A DNA stretch of 32,460 nt from Bacteroides sp. (GTDB taxonomy: Bacteria; Bacteroidota; Bacteroidia; Bacteroidales; Muribaculaceae): contig JAAVCP010000036.1 in assembly GCA_014802265.1 (NCBI GenBank), positions 56,631 through 89,090 on the forward strand. The letters are read 5' to 3'. Positions 22,020-29,932 of the stretch are shown one piece after another (the first letter of the stretch is position 1; the number at the start of each line of letters is the position of its first letter). The position numbers and the translations under genes were made by a program. The notes beneath the pieces are model-generated. The model worked only from the letters and a program-made list of their open reading frames with translations, was not told where the DNA came from and searched no databases.

Positions 22020-22580
22020 ATGTGCGTCATCATAGTAAAGCCGGCAGGCGTTAAAATACCCACAACAGACATCATCAATGCAGCCTACAAAGCGAATCCC
22101 CACGGTTGTGGCTTCATATCCCCATCAGCCTTTTATAAGGGTATGAGCCTGAACAGCCTTAAAAAGAATCTCAAGCAAGTGTCTGACGATGAACCTTGCA
22201 TCATACACTTTCGCCTTGCGACACATGGCTCAATTAAGCGAGCCAACTGTCACCCCTTTAACCGTGGCGATGTTTGGTTTGCACATAACGGAATCCTAAG
22301 CATCAGGCCGCAGGGCGATATGACCGACAGCGAGACAGCCTTTCAGAATATCATCTACCCGGCTATTGTAAAATATGGCTATGGGTCTATGCAGATGGAT
22401 AAGGCGGTCAACAGGGTAATCGGCTATTCAAAATTTGCCTTTTTGCAGGGCGATGAACTGAAATTATATGGCGACTTCATCAGGCAGGATGATGGATGCT
22501 ATTATTCAAATTTGCGCTTTATGCCTTATGTGGGCTGGGGACGGAATACCCGTCATCAGTCATTGGCATTGGGTTATTGA
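22020..22580 (+). CDS. Class II glutamine amidotransferase-like protein
   Basis: 186 residues. Starts MCVIIVKPAG; Cys-2 is the expected N-terminal nucleophile of the Ntn-hydrolase fold after Met removal. NPHGCGFIS, CIIHFRLATHGS and NCHPFNRGDVWFAHNGIL are the family blocks that hold glutamine and the oxyanion site. It would release ammonia from glutamine. Together with the amidoligase it could amidate a carboxylate, or its own amidase activity could process an isopeptide. The target is unknown. Confidence 0.8.
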   Translation: MCVIIVKPAGVKIPTTDIINAAYKANPHGCGFISPSAFYKGMSLNSLKKNLKQVSDDEPCIIHFRLATHGSIKRANCHPFNRGDVWFAHNGILSIRPQGDMTDSETAFQNIIYPAIVKYGYGSMQMDKAVNRVIGYSKFAFLQGDELKLYGDFIRQDDGCYYSNLRFMPYVGWGRNTRHQSLALGY

Positions 22581-22611
22581 TTACATACAAGTCATGGGGT
22601 TTAACCTATGC

Positions 22612-22698
22612 TTCGCCCTGATTTTGGGCGAAATTACGACTACTTCTCAAAGGTAGCGACTAAGCGAGGTAACAAGCACGTTACTTCGCTTTTGTTTT
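22612..22698 (+). terminator. Two tandem hairpins before late tail genes
   Basis: First, TTCGCCC (22612-22618) with GGGCGAA (22626-22632), loop TGATTTT. Second, AGCGA-G-GTAAC (22663-22673) with GTTAC-T-TCGCT (22680-22690), followed by TTTGTTTT. The second has the form of an intrinsic terminator. Together they insulate the tail-tip gene at 22713 from the amidotransferase gene. No convincing plus-strand promoter lies between them and 22713. Confidence 0.6.
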
Positions 22699-22712
22699 GC
22701 GTCTTTTGCAGT

Positions 22713-25535
22713 ATGCTAACGATATACGATACCGCAAACGAGATACGATTTGAAACACCTATCAACAAGGGCTCTAAAAGGGTCAAAGAGTTGATGGGGT
22801 CTGATTATGTTTCGTTGAAATTCAGCGTTGGCAGACCCATATATTTTCAGTTAGGCGATTGGTGCGACATACCCGGCTTCGGTAGGTTTGAATTAGTTGA
22901 ATTGTATAATCCAACATACAACAAAGCGACAGGAGGCTATGACTATGAATTAGAACTTGAAGCCTATTACTGCAAGTGGCGCAATAAGATTTTCAAGTAC
23001 ACACCTGAATCCGGTGGCCGTGAGGCTTCATGGAGTCTGACCGCTACCCTTGATGTGCATTTAGGCGTATTTGTGCGTAACCTGAAAGCATTGGGTTATC
23101 TATTCAACGAGCAGGAGTTTATCTATTCGATTGATGAAACGGTCGTGCAATCCGCAAAACTTCTGACCTATAACAATACCGATATGATTTCAGCCCTCAA
23201 TATGATGGCTGAGGCTTGGGAATGTGAATGGTGGGTTGAAGACCATGTAATCTATTTTGGCAGATGCGAATTAGGCACACCGATAGATTTTGAGCAAGGC
23301 GTGAATGTTGATAACATCTCACCATCCGGCAATAAGAATGTGTATGCAACAAGAATCTATGCCTTTGGGTCAACGCGGAATATACCTGTCAACTATCGCC
23401 CGACAGATGAAAGCATTGTAGTGAATGGCATCGTTCAGAAACGTCTGATGCTACCTGCCGGAATACCTTATGTCGATGCCTATCCCAATATGCCGACCGA
23501 GGCAGCGGTGGAGCGTGTGGTGGTGTTTGATGATATATATCCGCGCACCGACGGAAAGATTGACTCCGTAAGTTCTTATACAGATACGGTCACAAACGAT
23601 GATGGCACGACGAATACGGAAACATTCTACCGATTCAAGGATAACAGCATCAAGTTTTCAAAAGACTATATCCTTGAGAATGAGGAACTGCATATAATCT
23701 TTCAGTCCGGTTCTTTGAACGGATTGGATTTTGGTGTTATGTTCAATCCTCTTGGCGTTTCGGAAAAGACATCTGACGGCTCTTGGAATCCTGATGCGCA
23801 GCTTTGGGAGATTGTCGCAAATGAGGACTACGGAAGAAAACTCCCGGACACAGTTCTTATGCCGAAAGCCGGTGACAAATACATTCTCTATGGATGGGAT
23901 GCAACAAAGTTAGCATCATTGGGACTTATTGATACCGCAGAGCAGGAACTTCTTGAGAAGACAAACGAATATATCGCCAAAACAAAGATAGACCCAAATA
24001 CCTATCCTTGTACGATGATGTCAGACTGGATGAAAGAGCAGGGGCAAACACCTACCGGCTATTTCTTCCCCTTTGGTCTTGGAGATAGGGTCAACCTTAT
24101 AAGCGATGCCTATTTCATCGACGGAAGCAGGCAGTCCCGAATTATCGGATATGAATGTCAGCTTGATTATCCTTACGATTCCCCGGTGATTACTGTCGGA
24201 GAAACGAAATCGACATCACGTCTGGGGGCATTGGAGGAAACATTGGAGTCGCTTACATTGAAAGGTCAGACATTTGTCGGCGGTGGTAATGGTGGGGGTG
24301 GAAGCACTATCTACCTTATCACAACCAACGATACGACAACGCCAACAAACCGTAATGCCTTTTCATCCTTACGCTCACTAAAAGAATTTCTTAGTAAGAC
24401 AAAGCCTGACCGTACCCCATATCCCTTGAATGTAGGCGGAAAACTGACGGGAGAAAAGGGCGTTCAGTTCGGTGATAGTTTTGCCGATGGTCTTACCGGA
24501 TTCGGTGGAATGATAGATGAAGACGGCAATGGATGGCTTGAGAGCCTGTCGTTGCGCAGTTTCTTGGAAGTTCCGGAGCTTAGATACAACCGCGTTGAGA
24601 TACAGATTGGCAACAAATGGAACGCTCCCGGGGGCGGTATCGTTGAAACGTGCATCCCTGACCTTGACGCTGATGGAAATCCCCTTATGACCGGCACTGT
24701 GATTCTTCATCTTGAGGATGGTGAAATTGGTACGGTTGCCATTGATGACATCTGTATGGGTATTTTCCATGATGGTTACGATACATCAAACAATTCCACT
24801 TCTGATGCTGATGATTCTATCGGTAATTTTCATTTCGCCGGCTTCTATACCGCATATTTCAGAATCACGGATATTCTTGAAACCGGACGAAACAGCAAGT
24901 TCCGCTATATGCTCCGTGCCGTTTCAGACCGATGGAAGATGACATTTCATCCCTGCGAGGCTATGCACTTCGTAGGCTATGGCAATTTCACCGACAAGAA
25001 TCGACAGACATCCCGATATTCCACACGGACTTATGAACGCTATCTCCGCGATGTGAATGACTGGGAATTTACAGCAAACAACATCGGTGCGCAATTCGGT
25101 GATTTGAGTAATCTTTCGGTCTTCGGATTGTTTATGACCGGTTATTCAGCATACCTGAATAACATCTACATGACGGGAGTCATCGAACAGACACAGGTGC
25201 TTCCTATTCGTATGGATATTGAAACCAACGGCGATAATTTTCTTGCCTTTGGAGAAACAATGGATGTTGTCTGCCGGGTATATCAGGGATGGAAAGAAAT
25301 AACCGATAAAATCACAGAATGGTCTATCACCCGTGATAGCGGAGATGCAGTGAATGATGCCGCTTGGCAGCTCAAGCAGAAAGTGAAGGACTATGACGGA
25401 AAGATAACACTTTCTTACTCAGATACAGATAATGACCTCGGTACAAATCCCAACTCAATCAGCACCCTTTTCACAATGGTCGCAAAGATTGATGAAGAAG
25501 TTGTGGCACTGGCCGATTTAACAGTAGCACCATAA
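22713..25535 (+). CDS. Tail tip / baseplate hub protein
   Basis: 940 residues from ATG 22713 (MLTIYDTANEIRFETPINKG); the frame opens at 22608, but the region before crosses the terminator hairpins. The N-terminal 400 residues (YVSLKFSVGRPIYFQLGDWC, then YNPTYNKATGGYDYELELEA) resemble prophage tail hub proteins of the gp18/prophage endopeptidase tail type, with a Gly-rich hinge (GGGNGGGGS) at about residue 527. Later parts are beta-rich and may be carbohydrate-binding or fibre-attachment. It overlaps the next gene by one base. It should follow a distal tail protein and tape measure gene, but neither is found upstream. Confidence 0.7.
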   Translation: MLTIYDTANEIRFETPINKGSKRVKELMGSDYVSLKFSVGRPIYFQLGDWCDIPGFGRFELVELYNPTYNKATGGYDYELELEAYYCKWRNKIFKYTPESGGREASWSLTATLDVHLGVFVRNLKALGYLFNEQEFIYSIDETVVQSAKLLTYNNTDMISALNMMAEAWECEWWVEDHVIYFGRCELGTPIDFEQGVNVDNISPSGNKNVYATRIYAFGSTRNIPVNYRPTDESIVVNGIVQKRLMLPAGIPYVDAYPNMPTEAAVERVVVFDDIYPRTDGKIDSVSSYTDTVTNDDGTTNTETFYRFKDNSIKFSKDYILENEELHIIFQSGSLNGLDFGVMFNPLGVSEKTSDGSWNPDAQLWEIVANEDYGRKLPDTVLMPKAGDKYILYGWDATKLASLGLIDTAEQELLEKTNEYIAKTKIDPNTYPCTMMSDWMKEQGQTPTGYFFPFGLGDRVNLISDAYFIDGSRQSRIIGYECQLDYPYDSPVITVGETKSTSRLGALEETLESLTLKGQTFVGGGNGGGGSTIYLITTNDTTTPTNRNAFSSLRSLKEFLSKTKPDRTPYPLNVGGKLTGEKGVQFGDSFADGLTGFGGMIDEDGNGWLESLSLRSFLEVPELRYNRVEIQIGNKWNAPGGGIVETCIPDLDADGNPLMTGTVILHLEDGEIGTVAIDDICMGIFHDGYDTSNNSTSDADDSIGNFHFAGFYTAYFRITDILETGRNSKFRYMLRAVSDRWKMTFHPCEAMHFVGYGNFTDKNRQTSRYSTRTYERYLRDVNDWEFTANNIGAQFGDLSNLSVFGLFMTGYSAYLNNIYMTGVIEQTQVLPIRMDIETNGDNFLAFGETMDVVCRVYQGWKEITDKITEWSITRDSGDAVNDAAWQLKQKVKDYDGKITLSYSDTDNDLGTNPNSISTLFTMVAKIDEEVVALADLTVAP

Positions 25536-26740
25536 TGGAAATATCAAAGAAAAGAATACGAATCGACTATGCACCGCTTAATGTGGCTGTTTCCGTGGTG
25601 AATATCACGCCTAATAGCCCTGTCGTGCAGGTGTATAATGGCTTCTTGAATCAATACGAGCCGAATCGCGCCCTTTCTCCTACGGTCATACTTCCGCAGG
25701 TAGTGGCAAGTGCAGCGGATAACAGTTGGGGCGACCCTTATTCAAATCACGCGCTTGCTGATATGAAGTGGTTTGTCAATGGCGAGGATATATCAAAGTT
25801 GACTGAATGGGAAAATCTTTATTCCATCAACCAGAATGGCTCGTTGCGTGGGGCAATCTCCATAATGAAGAATCTTACCCCCGGTGAGCAGGTGTCACTG
25901 CATTTTGAGGGTGTCCTTGCTGATACGCGATTGGGGGTCAACATTCCCATAAAAACCGAGCCGATAGTGCTTTCATGTTCTGACAAGTCGCAGAATATGT
26001 ATTCACTTGGTATCGGTGATGACCAGATTATCCAATATAATCCATTTAAGGATAAACTCGCACTCTATGAATATAAAGTTGCCCACGGATTACAGGCAGC
26101 ATCCACATCCGCTCAAAGCGCAGCGACGGACGAAAACACATATAACCGAGTGATTTCCGTGTCTTTGTTCAGCGGTGATGCGGTAATAACTACCGGATAT
26201 AGCATCAGATTGTTCCGTGTCAACACTGTAACATCCTTTACTGAGTTAACTGCCGGTGAAGATGAAGTAGTCGCCATTACACCTACGCAGATAACCTTAG
26301 ACCTACGCTTAATCCAGAAATCGGATTATGTCATCCGGGCCTATGCGGAAAACCGTGAAGTCGCAATGGTGCAGTTTTCAGTCAATCGTCTGAATCCTCG
26401 CTATACAATACGAATGACTAACGGAACGGATATAAGTCCTTTTGACACCATGCGCTATGACGAGGTAATGGTGGACTATGACGGCAATGTTGTGGAATGT
26501 CCGGGAAGTCTTATCAGGATTCTTTGGTATGCAGATACATACGCAAAATCCAATGTGCTTCTTAACGAAGGTGACATCACCTTGTTTCTTCTTTCCCTTA
26601 CGGGCATAGGGTCTTCCTATAATGATTCTTGGTTAGAACTCCATACGATGTCGGAACTCAAGGAAGCACATAGCATTGCTACTGATGAAGCTAACAACAT
26701 CTTTACAGATGAAAATGGTAACGATTTAATTTTCAACTAA
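25535..26740 (+). CDS. Tail structural protein
   Basis: 401 residues, beta-rich: RIRIDYAPLNVAVSVVNITP at the start, YSINQNGSLRGAISIMKNLT in the middle, and repeated strand patterns. Its start shares a base with the previous stop and its end shares one with the next start, so it belongs to a tightly packed tail operon. It may be a tail-tip accessory or upper fibre protein. No enzymatic motif. Confidence 0.6.
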   Translation: MEISKKRIRIDYAPLNVAVSVVNITPNSPVVQVYNGFLNQYEPNRALSPTVILPQVVASAADNSWGDPYSNHALADMKWFVNGEDISKLTEWENLYSINQNGSLRGAISIMKNLTPGEQVSLHFEGVLADTRLGVNIPIKTEPIVLSCSDKSQNMYSLGIGDDQIIQYNPFKDKLALYEYKVAHGLQAASTSAQSAATDENTYNRVISVSLFSGDAVITTGYSIRLFRVNTVTSFTELTAGEDEVVAITPTQITLDLRLIQKSDYVIRAYAENREVAMVQFSVNRLNPRYTIRMTNGTDISPFDTMRYDEVMVDYDGNVVECPGSLIRILWYADTYAKSNVLLNEGDITLFLLSLTGIGSSYNDSWLELHTMSELKEAHSIATDEANNIFTDENGNDLIFN

Positions 26741-26949
26741 TGAATTACATAATTGCAGATAAATCCAAAGCCGTCAACTACGGATTCCAAATTGAGACTC
26801 ATCTTTGCAACGGAGATATGATGTGCATCAATGAAAAGGAATTGATGAACTCGGTTTGTATGTCCGGCAACTTGATAGAGCGTGCAGACAAACTCAGTGG
26901 AGTTGTCTGCGACCAGTATGAAGCTCTTGAATTTATGAACAATAAATAA
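26740..26949 (+). CDS. Small hypothetical protein between tail genes
   Basis: 69 residues: MNYIIADKSKAVNYGFQIET, then MICINEKELMNS-like helices (exact text MCINEKELMNSVCMSGNLIE) and YEALEFMNNK. Short genes in this position in Bacteroides phages are often needed for fibre attachment or assembly. Function unknown. Confidence 0.55.
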   Translation: MNYIIADKSKAVNYGFQIETHLCNGDMMCINEKELMNSVCMSGNLIERADKLSGVVCDQYEALEFMNNK

Positions 26950-26958
26950 TCCACCACT

Positions 26959-27990
26959 ATGTCTTATAGCGCACAAGGTAGTATAACAATCAAGCGATTA
27001 AGAAATGGCGATACGTTCTTTATTTCGCTTGAAATTGCCAATGGCATCCCTCTCTTTCAGGGTGTGGATGACAAGTCCGGCACCATCACTCCTGATTGGA
27101 CTGTGGCCGCCAACCAGCCAATCATCGTTCCGAATGTAACATCTGCAAGGGGTGCCTCCGTTGCATTGTCTTTCCATCAATGGCAATACAATGGTGTGAC
27201 CTTGAATTTCAATGGTTCAACCGATGCAGACGGATATAGGCTCGACAGCACCGGTGTATTCAAGATGAACACCACGACCGGGGCTTTAAGAATAGTCAAG
27301 AATCTTGCGAGTGCTACGAACATCGCAAATGACACGCTTACCTATTCCTGTGTGGCTACGGTAGGAGGTACTGAATATAACCTCCAGAAGTCAATCGATG
27401 TGCTTATTCAAAGCGTCGGTGCTACATCCTATGCCGGTTATGTAAATGCGACAACCGAACAGCTTACATCCGAAATCAAGTCAACGGTTCTTTCCACGAA
27501 GTTGTGGCTTGGTGCTTCCGAACTGACAAATTACTATGTGAAATGGTATCGTGACAATACCTTATGGAGCGCACAGAACGGCAAGAAATCCATTACCGTC
27601 ACCAATGCTGATGTTGATGGCACTCAGCTTTTCATCGCGGAATTTTACAAGGATTCTTCAAGCACTACCCCTGTTTTCAGAGCCGGTATCAGAATCATAG
27701 ACACCTCAGATGATTATCAGGTAATCTGCTTTATTTCTTCAACGCAGAAAGATGTTGATACCGGCAACCCCGTCACTGTCAAAGCAAAGATTGTTCGCTT
27801 CCTGCCTGACGGGTCGAATCAGGAAATCACACCCACCGGAGTGAAATGGAGAATGGACGTGATGGATAGAAAAACATGGGATGTAATCAAGTCCGTCACT
27901 ACTAATTCTATCCAAGTCACAACAACTGAAACAGACCGCAATGGTGAGATTGGCGATGTCGAAGTTGTGGCAGAGGCTGAATGGAACTAA
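26959..27990 (+). CDS. Tail fibre-like protein with Ig-like repeats
   Basis: 343 residues. It begins SYSAQGSITIKRLRNGDTFF, a start module shared with the last gene of the window (AQGSITIRR), and continues with Ig-like beta domains (QPIIVPNVTSARGASVALSF; NDTLTYSCVATVGGTEYNLQ; TNYYVKWYRDNTLWSAQNGK). It is probably a fibre or baseplate spike subunit that sits between hub and receptor-binding fibre. Confidence 0.6.
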   Translation: MSYSAQGSITIKRLRNGDTFFISLEIANGIPLFQGVDDKSGTITPDWTVAANQPIIVPNVTSARGASVALSFHQWQYNGVTLNFNGSTDADGYRLDSTGVFKMNTTTGALRIVKNLASATNIANDTLTYSCVATVGGTEYNLQKSIDVLIQSVGATSYAGYVNATTEQLTSEIKSTVLSTKLWLGASELTNYYVKWYRDNTLWSAQNGKKSITVTNADVDGTQLFIAEFYKDSSSTTPVFRAGIRIIDTSDDYQVICFISSTQKDVDTGNPVTVKAKIVRFLPDGSNQEITPTGVKWRMDVMDRKTWDVIKSVTTNSIQVTTTETDRNGEIGDVEVVAEAEWN

Positions 27991-28017
27991 CATTAATAAC
28001 GTAATATATAGCAATAA

Positions 28018-29349
28018 ATGGGAAAAAAGAATCTCGGAAACGCTACCGCAGTATCTTCAATTTTGAAGAGCAACGGCGTGTTTGTGGAAGTGAACGGCTC
28101 AGTACGCCGTATCACACTTGACAACTTTATGAACTCCATAAACACCGATGACGAGCAGTTGCTTCGGCAGATTGCTTGGGGTGTGCCTATAAATCAGGGC
28201 GTAAGTAGCCCGGAATGGGGTGTAGTCGGCAACACAGGTATGTGGAACGAATACAAGTCTATGGTCGGTCGTTATCTTGTAACCAATGATGGCAAGGCCG
28301 CGAAGCTCTCATCTGTCAATTCCGGTATCTTCGCTGACGGAACGACCCTTGACGAAACAAAGGGTCATGTAATGGTCATCGCGCCCCGTCTTTACTACAC
28401 TGTCAAGCGTGATGCCGCCACTAATGTGGACTACCTTTGGATGTCCATGCTTCCTATCGGTGGTCATTTCATCGGCGATGCTGATGGTGGTGACTATATC
28501 TGTGTTGGTGCATACAAGGCTTCGCTTGTAGGAACAGCACTTACATCACGTTCAGGCGTAAAACCTCAAGGAGCAAAGACCATCACTCAGTTCTGGAACG
28601 CCGCACAGGTCAACGGCAAAAATTGGGGACTTGTCAACTATGACCATCGTCGATATATGATGATGCTGTGCCTTTCACAATATGGGAATCCTAATGTGCA
28701 AGCCAAAGTCGGATATGGCGTTGCAGGTTCATCAAGTGTTGATATTTGGGCGACTGCACAAAATCTTCTCACAGGTGCTACGAAGTCACTCGGAGATGCT
28801 AATGGTAAAATCAACATCACTGTCACAAACGGTGACATTAAAGGTGTGGATTGTTCAAGAGTTAACCTTAACGGGTTTGAAGATGCTTGGGGCTGGCAGT
28901 GGGAAATGATTCAGGGCGCATATTTCGGCAATTCTGCCAATACAGCGCAGAATGGTAATGAGTTCTATATCTACGAGGGTAATCGTATGCCATCTGATGC
29001 TGAACTGGCTACACACCCAACAGGTAAGTATCGTCAGATTGTTCGACGTACCGTATCGTCTGATACAAGTGGATATATCGAGAAGATGACGCTTGGCGAA
29101 TACTTTGACCTTATAAGCACCAAAGCCGGTGGCGGTAGCAATTCATATTGGTGTGACTACGAATACATCAATAATACTGGTCAGTTGCTGCTCTGGGGCG
29201 GTCGGGCGACTGGCGGTTCGTACTGCGGTCTCGGTTGCGTTTATTCGAGGAACGCTTTCTCGTACTCGAGTGCGAATTACGGCTCTCGCCTTGCTTATTA
29301 TGGCCCCCTTACCTTTATGGACGGAAAAGAGCTTATGGCCACTGTCTGA
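28018..29349 (+). CDS. DGR-diversified tail fibre / receptor-binding protein
   Basis: 443 residues. The N-terminal part (NATAVSSILKSNGVFVEVNG, IRRITLDNFMNS-like) should attach to the tail; the middle includes DKAATNVDYLWMSMLPIGGH-like beta segments (around residues 130-160). Residues 389-424 are encoded by the variable repeat and fall in a C-terminal C-type lectin-like fold (LLLWGG, GSYCGLG, NAFS, NYGSRLA). A DGR target in a tail gene is the known arrangement for host-receptor switching in Bordetella and Bacteroides phages. Eight template-adenine changes are present, and the gene ends 161 bases before the template. Confidence 0.85.
   Translation: MGKKNLGNATAVSSILKSNGVFVEVNGSVRRITLDNFMNSINTDDEQLLRQIAWGVPINQGVSSPEWGVVGNTGMWNEYKSMVGRYLVTNDGKAAKLSSVNSGIFADGTTLDETKGHVMVIAPRLYYTVKRDAATNVDYLWMSMLPIGGHFIGDADGGDYICVGAYKASLVGTALTSRSGVKPQGAKTITQFWNAAQVNGKNWGLVNYDHRRYMMMLCLSQYGNPNVQAKVGYGVAGSSSVDIWATAQNLLTGATKSLGDANGKINITVTNGDIKGVDCSRVNLNGFEDAWGWQWEMIQGAYFGNSANTAQNGNEFYIYEGNRMPSDAELATHPTGKYRQIVRRTVSSDTSGYIEKMTLGEYFDLISTKAGGGSNSYWCDYEYINNTGQLLLWGGRATGGSYCGLGCVYSRNAFSYSSANYGSRLAYYGPLTFMDGKELMATV
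29183..29290 (+). repeat. DGR variable repeat 1 (VR1)
   Basis: 108 bases aligned to template 29511-29618 without gaps. Eight differences, all at template adenines (CAG to CGG, AAT to ACT, AAC to GGC, TAC to TGC, AAT to TAT, AAC to TAC, AAT to AGT). The 3' end GGCTCTCGCC is followed by TTGC, as in VR2. Confidence 0.95.
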
Positions 29350-29510
29350 TGGAAAAAGAGTAAAGGTTAAGTAATCAGCGAATTATCTTATTAAAGAGAA
29401 CATTGACATTCTGAAAAGCCATTCAAAACCCGAATCATATAAATAAGTACGTCAACGTATTTCGGTGCGTGCAGCGTATTCGGAACGATTTCGGTAGGTA
29501 GATGGGGATG
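29350..29510 (+). other. Leader between fibre gene and template
   Basis: No ORF. ATTTCGGT occurs at about 29460 and 29489, with a near copy (GTATTCGGA) between. This stretch is probably the 5' part of the template RNA or carries its promoter, but no clean TAnnTTTG element was found. Confidence 0.35.
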
Positions 29511-29618
29511 AGTTGCTGCTCTGGGGCGGTCAGGCGAATAACGGTTCGTACTGCGGTCTCGGTTACGTTAATTCGAGGAACGCTTTCTCGAACTCGAATG
29601 CGAATTACGGCTCTCGCC
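29511..29618 (+). repeat. DGR template repeat (TR)
   Basis: Starts AGTTGCTGCTCTGGGGCGGT and ends GGCTCTCGCC. Not in a supported ORF. Nineteen adenines lie in the part shared with both variable repeats, mostly in AAC or AAT codon positions in the targets' frame; at eight (VR1) and fourteen (VR2) of these the targets differ. Followed by AAAC where both targets have TTGC, the expected difference between the template and the retrohoming initiation site. Confidence 0.95.
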
Positions 29619-29929
29619 AAACTTGAATGAAAGGGTAAAACCCAATCAGATAAAATTCCCCAGAGCCTTGACCCTGCGCTTATAATGAACTACGCAGCGT
29701 AACGGATTGGAATACTATCCGTGATGTCAAAACATATATAGCGGAAAGGTCTGCACCTTGCAGCAGACAAGCGGAGCAAGTAGGATGTGGATACATTTCG
29801 GAAGTTCCGGGCAGAGAGTTCAAGCAAGCTGATTGCATTTTAGTTGGATTCTTATTATTGAACTTATAAGAAAGTTAGTTTGGCAAAAATAAAAAACTCG
29901 GCTTTTCAGAATATGATAAAAATATTATA
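29619..29929 (+). ncRNA. DGR spacer RNA region between template and RT
   Basis: 311 bases without a supported ORF. Small stems are visible (CTGCG with CGCAG, about 29670-29696; CTTGC with GCAAG, about 29757-29780). In Bordetella DGR the template RNA reaches into such a spacer, which is needed for RT priming, so this is likely the 3' part of the template RNA. An Avd gene, often found here, is absent. Confidence 0.5.
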
Positions 29930-29932
29930 TTG

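Noticed and set aside
22648..22655. Minus-strand -7 element (CAAAGGTA) before the tail hub gene
   Set aside because: No TTTG box at the right distance and no minus-strand gene to serve.
29435..29620. 61-residue minus-strand ORF over the template repeat
   Set aside because: Antisense to the template; similar minus-strand frames occur over the variable repeats because those sequences are related.
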